Below, piece after piece: positions 42,468-49,110 of a stretch of 51,294 nt of DNA; position 1 is the stretch's first letter; each line of letters starts with the position of its first letter. The DNA is from Fibrobacterota bacterium (GTDB lineage Bacteria > Fibrobacterota > Fibrobacteria > UBA11236), in NCBI GenBank assembly GCA_028287505.1, contig JAQBPN010000031.1, forward strand, positions 1 through 51,294, read 5' to 3'. The translations under genes and the position numbers were made by a program. The notes below the pieces were generated by a model, which saw nothing but the letters and a program-made list of their open reading frames with translations, was not told the DNA's origin and ran no database searches.

Positions 42468-43751
42468 CTAAGGTACCAATCTGGCAAGCCCTTTTTTGCC
42501 GATATCGTTGCGGAATTGGGCACCCGGAAAGCCCACCTTGGCGGCGCCTTCATAGGCGGCCTCGATGGCGTCCTGCAGGGTGGGGCCTTGTCCCACCATT
42601 CCCAGCACGCGTCCTCCCGCGGTCGCCAATTTGCCCTGCATCCGCTTGGTGCCGGCATGGATGGCATGGGAGTTGGAAAGGCTTTGCACCTGTTCCAGTC
42701 CCGAGATGGGGATGCCTGTTTCATAGGGACCGGGATACCCTTTGGAAGCCATTACCACTACCGCGGCCCATTCTTTTGGAGGCGAGACTTTCAACCTATC
42801 AAGCCGGCCTTCCAGGGAAGCCAGGATCAACTCCAGGAGATCTTCCTGCAAAATGGGCAGGACCACCTGGGTTTCCGGATCCCCGAAGCGGCAGTTGTAC
42901 TCGACCACCTTTGGGCCCTTGGACGTGATCATCAAGCCCACGTAGAGGATTCCCTTGTAGGGCGTCCCTTCCCGGCGCATCCCGTCCAGGGTGGGGGTGA
43001 TGATGGTACGCGAGGCCTCTTCCAGCAACTCCTGGGTCATCAGCGGGGCGGGCGCATAGGCCCCCATGCCGCCGGTATTGGGACCCGTATCCCCATCGCC
43101 GATGCGCTTGTGATCCTGGGCCGTGGGCAACAACACGAAGGATTCCCCGTCCGTGAGGGCGAAGACGGAGGCTTCTTCGCCTTCCATGAACTCTTCCATC
43201 ACCACTTCCGATCCCGCCAGGCCGAAGACGGCTTTGGGACCCAACATGGATTGCAGGGCGCTTTCGGCTTCCTGCATGGTCATGCACACCACCGCGCCTT
43301 TGCCGCCCGCCAAGCCGCTGGCCTTGATCACGATGGGGGCGCCCATTTCGCGCAGGTGCGCCCGCGCCGGTTCCAAGGCCCTGAAGGTCTGGTACCCGGC
43401 GGTGGGAATTCCGTGCCGGCCCATGAAATCCTTGGCGAATGCCTTGCTGCCTTCCAAGGCGGCAGCCGCGCGGTCCGGTCCAAAAATCCGCAGGCCGTTG
43501 GCCTCGAACAAATCAACCAATCCGCCCACCAGGGGTTGCTCCGGTCCTACGATGGTAAGGTCCACCTTCTGTACCTGCACCAAGGTCAACAAGCCGCGGA
43601 AATCGTCCGGTGCCACCGAAAAGCAGGAACCCAGTTCTTCCATCCCGGGGTTGCCGGGAGCGAAGATCAGGGTCGGTTTCTTCGGGGACGCGGCTAACTT
43701 GCGGCCGATTGCATGCTCTCTGCCACCGTTTCCAATGATCAATACTTTCAT
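42468..43751 (-). CDS. purD: Phosphoribosylamine-glycine ligase (GAR synthetase)
   Basis: Second step of de novo purine synthesis: ATP-dependent joining of 5-phosphoribosylamine and glycine. The 427-residue product has the N-terminal MKVLIIGNGGREHAIG, the middle VGPEQPLVGGLVD, the ATP-grasp segments PIVIKASGLAGGKGAVVC and DHKRIGDGDTGPNTGGMGAY, and VEYNCRFGDPETQVVLP, all family signatures. The start at 43751 is fixed by MKVLIIGNGGREH; a longer frame to 43859 is spurious. TATTTTCA (43757-43764, minus) sits immediately upstream, so the transcript may have a very short leader. No other pur gene is adjacent. Confidence 0.96.
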   Translation of the reverse strand: MKVLIIGNGGREHAIGRKLAASPKKPTLIFAPGNPGMEELGSCFSVAPDDFRGLLTLVQVQKVDLTIVGPEQPLVGGLVDLFEANGLRIFGPDRAAAALEGSKAFAKDFMGRHGIPTAGYQTFRALEPARAHLREMGAPIVIKASGLAGGKGAVVCMTMQEAESALQSMLGPKAVFGLAGSEVVMEEFMEGEEASVFALTDGESFVLLPTAQDHKRIGDGDTGPNTGGMGAYAPAPLMTQELLEEASRTIITPTLDGMRREGTPYKGILYVGLMITSKGPKVVEYNCRFGDPETQVVLPILQEDLLELILASLEGRLDRLKVSPPKEWAAVVVMASKGYPGPYETGIPISGLEQVQSLSNSHAIHAGTKRMQGKLATAGGRVLGMVGQGPTLQDAIEAAYEGAAKVGFPGAQFRNDIGKKGLARLVP

Positions 43752-43756
43752 GGGTT

Positions 43757-43764
43757 TGAAAATA
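43757..43764 (-). promoter_or_regulatory. Putative -7 element TATTTTCA before purD
   Basis: The minus-strand box TATTTTCA ends 5 bases before the purD ATG, similar in position to the nfeD promoter. A matching -33 TTTG is not seen. Confidence 0.3.
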
Positions 43765-43934
43765 GTAATCCCTCCTTTTGGGGTGGCGCTCTGTGTGTCC
43801 CCCGGTCCGGGCGCGCGGCGGGGGGTACGGGCCCTACGGCTACAGTGGATTCGCGGCAATTCTGTGGGTCAAATGCCTCCCTGAAGGCCAAAGTGGTGTG
43901 TCACGGGCCCTCTCTCGCGATGGCGGGTTTAGAG

Positions 43935-44156
43935 GTGGGGTGGGGGCATCCCTGACTGGCGGGGTCGCTACGCCCAATGGCTAATCCCTTGCATTGAGTC
44001 AACCGGACCTCCTTGGGTCCAGACAGTGATTCTGCCGCAATCACTCGCGATGGACGCCGCTCGCAAGCGGGGTCTCGCAGGCGCTCGTTCTTGCCCCCGC
44101 GTCAGTCCTGCCAAAGGGCTCCGCTCCCATGCCAGTCAGGGATGCCCCCACCCCAC
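43935..44156. repeat. 222-base structured element: 26-bp perfect inverted repeat enclosing three hairpins
   Basis: The arms 43935-43960 and 44131-44156 are perfectly complementary over 26 bases. The 170 bases between them contain three small perfect stems: 44005-44009 with 44016-44020, 44025-44031 with 44039-44045 (AGTGATT/AATCACT) and 44057-44061 with 44066-44070. The element therefore folds like a multibranched RNA or a non-autonomous transposable element. It sits in the gene-free 43752-44233 stretch between purD and a 57-residue protein gene. No target-site duplication or transposase is obvious. The remaining sequence on either side is GC-rich without recognisable genes. Confidence 0.75.
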
Positions 44157-44233
44157 GGACTTCCCGTCGGGGCGGTGGGGTCTCGGGGAGAGGGAGTCGA
44201 AGGTTCGCTGGAGGAGCGGTTTGCGGGATGGGT

Positions 44234-44407
44234 TTAGGGCTTTTTTTCTTCTGGCTGGCTTTCGCCGGAGTCCTTCATGGTGTCCATCATTTGTTCGACG
44301 ATGGAGTTCATGAGGCCGCTGAAATCGGAGGTGCCGAATTTTTCTTTCATGACTTTTTCGAGCCTGGTTTCGGCTTGGGGATCCTTTTCGGGATTTTCCT
44401 TTTCCAT
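44234..44407 (-). CDS. Small 57-residue charged protein, unknown
   Basis: A short frame with ribosome-binding site AAAGGA about 6 bases before its ATG (44407). The product begins MEKENPEKDPQAETRLEKVM, has a hydrophobic-faced helix FSGLMNSIVEQMMDTMKD and ends in a charged ESQPEEKKP tail. The heptad-like spacing suggests a small amphipathic or coiled-coil protein. No family is recognised. It is 237 bases after rseP on the same strand and could be the end of that operon or independent; the intervening bases contain only small GC-rich palindromes. Confidence 0.6.
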   Translation of the reverse strand: MEKENPEKDPQAETRLEKVMKEKFGTSDFSGLMNSIVEQMMDTMKDSGESQPEEKKP

Positions 44408-44644
44408 TGCGGTTCCTTTTTTGGGGCTGAACTTGTGTGTCGTGGGTTCGATGGGGTTTTGAATTCGTGGGTCTCTAAAGGCGCGGCGGCTGCCTGCGGC
44501 AGCGCGCTTCAGTTGTAGCGGTCACGTGGGTGGCTCACAGCCCCCCGGGCTGTTCGCGGGATCGTTGAAGTACTGCGGTATAGGAGAGGAGTAGGATGCC
44601 GTCGATTGGTTGACGGTTCTCCAGCCATGGTCATTAAGAACGGA

Positions 44645-45976
44645 TCAATTCAAGAACCAGGGGATGCGGATGATGTCTTGGAAGGTGACGAAGAGGAAGA
44701 GGAGGAGGAAGAAGCTGAATCCTACTCTGTTGATGATCCCCTGGGTATTGAGGCTTAGGGGCTTCCTGCGGATGGCTTCCAGGAGCAGGAACATGACTAC
44801 GCCGCCGTCGGTGATGGCCAGGGGGAGGATGTTGAGGACGGCCAGGTTGGTGTTGAGGAGGGCCATGAACTCGAGGAACTTCTGCAGGCTTTGGCGGAGG
44901 CTGCCGGCGATCATCTGGACGATGCCGATGGGGCCGGAGAGGGCTTTGAGTTTGATCTTGCCGGTGGCGATGCCGGTGAGGGTGCGCAGGACCATGGTGC
45001 CGGACTCGTAGTTCTTTTCGAGGCTTTTCTTGAAGGCTTCGCCGGCGTTGCGTTTGACGAGGACGGTGGGGACGTTGAGGCCGGGATAGATGCCGACGAT
45101 GAAACGCTTGGTGCCGTCGTCCATGATGGGGGTGACCTGGATTTCCTGTTTCACGTTGTCGCGGACCAGGGCGATGGTGATGGGCGCGCCTTTGGAGCCG
45201 TTCACCATTTCGATGAGGGCGGTGGCGGAGGGGATGCGGATGCTGTCCACCGAGAGGATCTTGTCCCCTTCCTTGAGGCCGGCTTTTTCGGCGGGCTTGC
45301 CGGGGATGACCTTGGCCACCACCACTTCGGCTTCGCCGGTGATGCCGGAAAAGGCGATGCCGAACTTGGGATTGATTTCCGATTGCAGGCTCAGGGTGGT
45401 GTCTTTGCCGGCGCGGCGGATGGTGAGGGGGACCGGGTGTCCGCCTTCCATGGCCACGTCCTGCATGAACTGTTCCCAGCCGGCCTGGGTCTTGCCGTTC
45501 AGCTTGAGCACTTCGTCGCCGGGGCGGATGCCGGCGATGGCGCCCGCGGAGCCTTCTTCCACTTCGCCCACGACCATGGAGTCTTTGGCCTCCTGGACGC
45601 CGGAGAGATAAAGGCCGAAAAGGATCATGAATGCGAAAATGAGGTTGGCGGCGGGGCCGGCCACGGCTATCCCCAGGCGGGCGGGGATGGATTTGTTGCG
45701 GAACTCGTCCGAGTTGCCGTAGCCGCCGTCGTCGGGATTCTCGCCGGCCATGGCCACGTAGCCGCCGAAGGGAATGGCCGAGAGGGCGTATTCCGTATCG
45801 CCGCGCTTGAACTTGATCAATTTCTTGCCGAAGCCGATGGAAAAGGTATGCACCTTGACGCCCACCCACTTGGCCACGGCGAAATGGCCGAGCTCATGGA
45901 TGAACACCATCATGCTCAGGCCGATGAGGCCCACGGGGACCTGATAGATAAGGGACCAGTAACCTGTGAGATGCAT
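44645..45976 (-). CDS. rseP: Site-2 metalloprotease RseP
   Basis: An intramembrane zinc protease that cuts anti-sigma factors and signal peptides. The 443-residue protein has four membrane segments. Its first segment holds VFIHELGHF (His27, Glu28, His31), followed by GVKVHTFSIGFGKKL and FGGYVAMAGE. Two PDZ domains occupy the middle (about 115-300, EEGSAGAIAGIRPGDEVLKL and IPGKPAEKAGLKEGDKILSV). The third catalytic region is NLAVLNILPLAITDGG, where the usual LDG is TDG but the zinc Asp is kept. I start at ATG 45976 (MHLTGYW, with GGAAAGGA upstream), not at the longer frame to 46270, which runs into dxr. It follows dxr by 31 bases. Confidence 0.92.
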   Translation of the reverse strand: MHLTGYWSLIYQVPVGLIGLSMMVFIHELGHFAVAKWVGVKVHTFSIGFGKKLIKFKRGDTEYALSAIPFGGYVAMAGENPDDGGYGNSDEFRNKSIPARLGIAVAGPAANLIFAFMILFGLYLSGVQEAKDSMVVGEVEEGSAGAIAGIRPGDEVLKLNGKTQAGWEQFMQDVAMEGGHPVPLTIRRAGKDTTLSLQSEINPKFGIAFSGITGEAEVVVAKVIPGKPAEKAGLKEGDKILSVDSIRIPSATALIEMVNGSKGAPITIALVRDNVKQEIQVTPIMDDGTKRFIVGIYPGLNVPTVLVKRNAGEAFKKSLEKNYESGTMVLRTLTGIATGKIKLKALSGPIGIVQMIAGSLRQSLQKFLEFMALLNTNLAVLNILPLAITDGGVVMFLLLEAIRRKPLSLNTQGIINRVGFSFFLLLFLFVTFQDIIRIPWFLN

Positions 45977-46007
45977 GGAAAAAATCCTTTCCGGAAGGGG
46001 CGGGCCC

Positions 46008-47249
46008 CTACCGTTCCGCCGCTTTGGCCGTCGATTGCCTGGCGGGCGCGGCGGGGACGTCCGTCCCGTCGCTTGCTTGTGTGTCCATGATGCGGAGGGC
46101 GGCTTTGCGCGCCCATGCGTCCGCTTCGATAACGTGATCCAGGGTGGGATGCTGGCGGATTTCCGCCGCGTCCAGCACCGAGGCCAGGATGCGCGGGATG
46201 TCCGTGAAACCGATGGCTCCCGCTTCCCGGGGGGCGCGGTCTTCCAGGAAGCGCGCGACCACGGCTTCATTGGCCGCGTTGAGGATGGCCGGCGCGGTGC
46301 CGCCCAGGTTTCCGGCGCGATAGGCCAGGCCCAGACAGGGAAACTTATCGATATCGGGCGGGAAGAATTCCAGCTTGGCGATTTTCGCCATGTCCAGGCG
46401 ATCCACGTTGAGGGGCCAGCGCTCGGGATAGGAGAGGGCGTACTGGATGGGCAATTGCATATCCGGGCATCCGAGTTGCGCCATCAGGGAGCCGTCGCGG
46501 AACTGCACGAAGGAGTGGACGATGGAAGTGGGGTGGATGACGACCTTGATGTTCGCGAAGTCCACGCCGAAGAGGTAATGGGCCTCGATCACTTCCAGGC
46601 CCTTGTTCATCAGGGTGGCGGAGTCGATGGTGATCTTTTCCCCCATCACCCAGGTGGGATGCTTGAGGGCATCGGCCTTGCGGATGGCGCCGAATGCGGC
46701 CTTGGGGCGTTCCCGGAAGGGTCCGCCCGAGGCGGTCAATTCGATGTGTTCGACTTCGGAAGCGGGGCGACCGGCCAGGCATTGGAAGATGGCGGAATGT
46801 TCGGAGTCGATGGGGATGAGCCGGCTGGAGGGATTGCGGCGCAGGGCGGCGTTGATGAGTTCGCCCGCCATCACCATGGTTTCCTTATTGGCCAGGCCCA
46901 CATGCTTGCCATGGGAGATGGCTTCCAGGGTGGGGCGGCAGCCGATGGCGCCCACCAGGCCGTTCAGGACATAATCCACTTCCGGGAGGGAGACCATTTC
47001 CAGGAGGCCTTCCATGCCTTCGAGAACCCGGGCCTGGGTGTGCTTGCGGAGCTCTGCGGCCGCGGATGCGTCCCAAATGCACACCTTTTCGACTTTGAAC
47101 TCGTTGATGATGGGGAGGAGTTTTTCCCACTGGCGCCCGGCCGCCACTCCCACCAGGCGGAACTTGTCCGGGTGCTGGCGGAAAACCTTGAGGGAGGCCA
47201 ATCCAATGGAGCCGGTGGCGCCCAGCAAGGCGATGTTTTTCTTTCTCAT
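46008..47249 (-). CDS. dxr: 1-deoxy-D-xylulose 5-phosphate reductoisomerase
   Basis: Second enzyme of the MEP isoprenoid pathway, reducing and rearranging DXP to MEP with NADPH. The 413-residue product shows NIALLGATGSIGLASLKV at the N-terminus, ANKETMVMAGELI, the substrate segment IPIDSEHSAIFQCL, ELTASGGPFRE, ITIDSATLMNKGLEVIEAHY, VIHPTSIVHSFVQFRDGS and LNAANEAVVARFL. The C-terminal 25 residues (TQASDGTDVPAAPARQSTAK) are an extra disordered tail beyond the normal family end. A TATATTGA box (47256-47263, minus) lies 7 bases upstream of ATG. The dxr-rseP order is widespread. Confidence 0.96.
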   Translation of the reverse strand: MRKKNIALLGATGSIGLASLKVFRQHPDKFRLVGVAAGRQWEKLLPIINEFKVEKVCIWDASAAAELRKHTQARVLEGMEGLLEMVSLPEVDYVLNGLVGAIGCRPTLEAISHGKHVGLANKETMVMAGELINAALRRNPSSRLIPIDSEHSAIFQCLAGRPASEVEHIELTASGGPFRERPKAAFGAIRKADALKHPTWVMGEKITIDSATLMNKGLEVIEAHYLFGVDFANIKVVIHPTSIVHSFVQFRDGSLMAQLGCPDMQLPIQYALSYPERWPLNVDRLDMAKIAKLEFFPPDIDKFPCLGLAYRAGNLGGTAPAILNAANEAVVARFLEDRAPREAGAIGFTDIPRILASVLDAAEIRQHPTLDHVIEADAWARKAALRIMDTQASDGTDVPAAPARQSTAKAAER

Positions 47250-47404
47250 CCCTGGTCAATATAAAAAATGTCAATTGGCGAATTTATTCTGATTTCTCCG
47301 GATTGCTCATTATCCCAAAGATGGCCGGCCGAGGGTAGGGCTAATTTCCTGCCGAAGCTCCGTTTCCAGCCTTCCGTTTTGTCATGAATACGCCGCTCTC
47401 GGGG

Positions 47405-47413
47405 TGCTATAAT
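47405..47413 (+). promoter_or_regulatory. Extended -10-like promoter of the binding-protein/kinase operon
   Basis: TGCTATAAT (47405-47413) is a perfect extended -10 of sigma-70 type, 48 bases before the GTG of the first gene. A -35 at 17 bases is poor; TTGTCA is found further upstream at about 23 bases. Confidence 0.4.
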
Positions 47414-47461
47414 CGCTGCGGATGTCATATGCAGTAGCCTCGAATCCGGGAGCGGCCTGAA

Positions 47462-48157
47462 GTGAGCCGCCTCTTCGGAGTAATCCTCAGCCTCGCCTTT
47501 CTGGGAAGCGCCGCCGCGGGCGCCAAGGTCTTCGTTTTCTATCCATCGCTGGCGCGTCCGTTGGCCATCCAGGATGCATTGGCCAAGAAATGCCCGGGCC
47601 TGGAAATCACGGTATTCGGACGGCTCACGGATTTGCAGGCGCTGGTGGAGCGTGAGCATCCCACGGCCATCGTGGCCCAAGCCGACGTCCTCAAGCAGTT
47701 CCCGGCCTACCTGCCCAAACTGCAAGGCCTTCGCAAGGGATCGGCCACGGAGGATTTCGTCCTCCTTTCCATCGACAAGCCCTTTGACGTGGCCAAGGTT
47801 TCCACCTCTTCCATCGGAGTGGTGGGCATGCTGGATCGCCGGGAAATGGACGGCTTCGTGGCCGGCCTGGTCTCGGGGGCGCCGCATATAAACCGGGTGA
47901 CCAAGGTGGAGGATTTGCTTCCGCTTCTCATCTTCCAATCCGTTTCCGCGGTGCTGGTGTCCGAGGCGAACATGAAGGAGTTCCGGAAGAAATCCCAGGC
48001 GAACCTGGTGGAAGTGAAGCTGGAAAAGGCCAAGGTGGGCCTGGTGGCGGCGGGCGTCAAGGATGGCGCTTCGGATGCGGAGAAACAGGTCCTTCCGGCC
48101 TTGAAGTCCCTGGATGCGGGTACTTTGGCCATGCTGGGAGTGGACGCATGGAAATGA
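47462..48157 (+). CDS. Periplasmic binding-protein-like component, first gene of the signalling operon
   Basis: A 231-residue protein with a signal peptide (about 1-19, LFGVILSLAFLGSAAAGA) and a small type-II periplasmic-binding-like fold: KVFVFYPSLARPLAIQDAL, then VVAQADVLK-like AIVAQADVLKQFPAYLPKL, and SSIGVVGMLDRREMDGFVAG. It resembles phosphonate/PhnD-type binding proteins only in outline and is shorter than most. The start is GTG with GGGAG about 10 bases upstream. It overlaps the next gene by 10 bases. No permease or ATPase genes follow, and the third gene is a kinase, so it is probably a sensor input rather than a transporter part. Confidence 0.65.
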   Translation: MSRLFGVILSLAFLGSAAAGAKVFVFYPSLARPLAIQDALAKKCPGLEITVFGRLTDLQALVEREHPTAIVAQADVLKQFPAYLPKLQGLRKGSATEDFVLLSIDKPFDVAKVSTSSIGVVGMLDRREMDGFVAGLVSGAPHINRVTKVEDLLPLLIFQSVSAVLVSEANMKEFRKKSQANLVEVKLEKAKVGLVAAGVKDGASDAEKQVLPALKSLDAGTLAMLGVDAWK

Positions 48158-49110
48158 AGCGGCTGCTCCCGGCATTGTTGCTTGTCGCGGGGGTTTCGGC
48201 CCGGGCCGCGGATCGCATTCTCATCCTGCGCGCCGAAGGCGTGAATTTCCAGGAGACGACCCGTTCCCTGGAACATGAACTCGGCCCGGAATTCCAATGC
48301 GAGGATCGCGTGCTGGGTTCCGGCATGGATGCGGGCGTGCTGTCCGTCGCCATCGCCAAGTCCAGGCCCAAGGCCCTGGTGCTGATGGACAACGATGCCA
48401 TCAAGCTTTACGCGGAAGTGCAGAAGCAATGGCGCGACAGCGTGCCTTATCCGCCCAGCATTTCCCTGATGGCCATCCGCGTGGACAAGGCCATCTCCGG
48501 GCTGCAGCGCGCGACCGGCATCTTTTACGAGGTGCCGGGGGTGACCATCCTGGTCAACCTGCGATCCCTGGTCAGCGAACCGGTGCGCAGGGTGGGCGTG
48601 ATCGTGCGGCCGTCGATGGAGGACTTCGTCCGCGAAAGCGCCAAGTGGTGCAAGTACGAGAACATCGAACTGATCCCCTTCTCGGTCCCGGAAGACCGCA
48701 AGGACGTGGCGCGGGCCGTGCGCCAAGGCGTCCGACGCCTGCGCGACCAGGAACAGGTGGATGCCTTGTGGATCCTCAACGACAATTTCTTCCTGACTCC
48801 GGAGATCATCAGCGGCGGCTGGCTGCCCGCCCTGGAACGGTTCCGGAAACCCGTGCTGGTGGGCGTCGAGAATTTCGTTACCGCCCGGTCCCGTTTCGGC
48901 ACCTTCGCCATCCTGCCGGACCATTACGGCCTGGGAGTCCAGGCCGCGGGCATGATATTGCGCCTCAAGGAAGAGGAATGGGAGCTTGACGGGACAGGCA
49001 AGGTGGAACAGCCCCTGGCGGTCCTGAAAATCCTGAACCTGGAACAGGCCCGCAAGTCCGTGCACGTCAAGGAGGCCGGGCTTGTAGAGGTGGACAAGGT
49101 GATCCGATGA
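48148..49110 (+). CDS. ABC_sub_bind-type periplasmic binding protein, second gene of the signalling operon
   Basis: A 320-residue protein with a cleavable signal (about 3-21, KRLLPALLLVAGVSARA) and the two-lobed layout of ABC_sub_bind (PF04392) proteins. Characteristic segments are SRPKALVLMDNDAIKLY, ATGIFYEVPGVTILVNL, EPVRRVGVIVRPSMEDFVRE, and DALWILNDNFFLTPEIISGG with KPVLVGVENFV in the second lobe. GGGAG lies 7 bases before the ATG at 48148; an internal ATG at 48154 is an alternative. It overlaps the kinase gene by ATGA. Pairing with a kinase and absence of permease genes suggests ligand sensing, as in LuxP/LuxQ- or TorT/TorS-like pairs. The ligand is unknown. Confidence 0.75.
   Translation: MEMKRLLPALLLVAGVSARAADRILILRAEGVNFQETTRSLEHELGPEFQCEDRVLGSGMDAGVLSVAIAKSRPKALVLMDNDAIKLYAEVQKQWRDSVPYPPSISLMAIRVDKAISGLQRATGIFYEVPGVTILVNLRSLVSEPVRRVGVIVRPSMEDFVRESAKWCKYENIELIPFSVPEDRKDVARAVRQGVRRLRDQEQVDALWILNDNFFLTPEIISGGWLPALERFRKPVLVGVENFVTARSRFGTFAILPDHYGLGVQAAGMILRLKEEEWELDGTGKVEQPLAVLKILNLEQARKSVHVKEAGLVEVDKVIR

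Noticed and set aside
43752-43859. N-terminal extension of purD
   Set aside because: PurD proteins begin at MKVLIIGNGGREH; the extension is not conserved-looking and covers the promoter box.
45977-46270. N-terminal extension of rseP into dxr
   Set aside because: The extension overlaps dxr coding sequence, and family members begin at the first membrane segment, which starts right after ATG 45976.
47422-47460. 12-codon leader peptide before the binding-protein operon
   Set aside because: No ribosome-binding site or attenuator-like hairpins; the frame is probably accidental.
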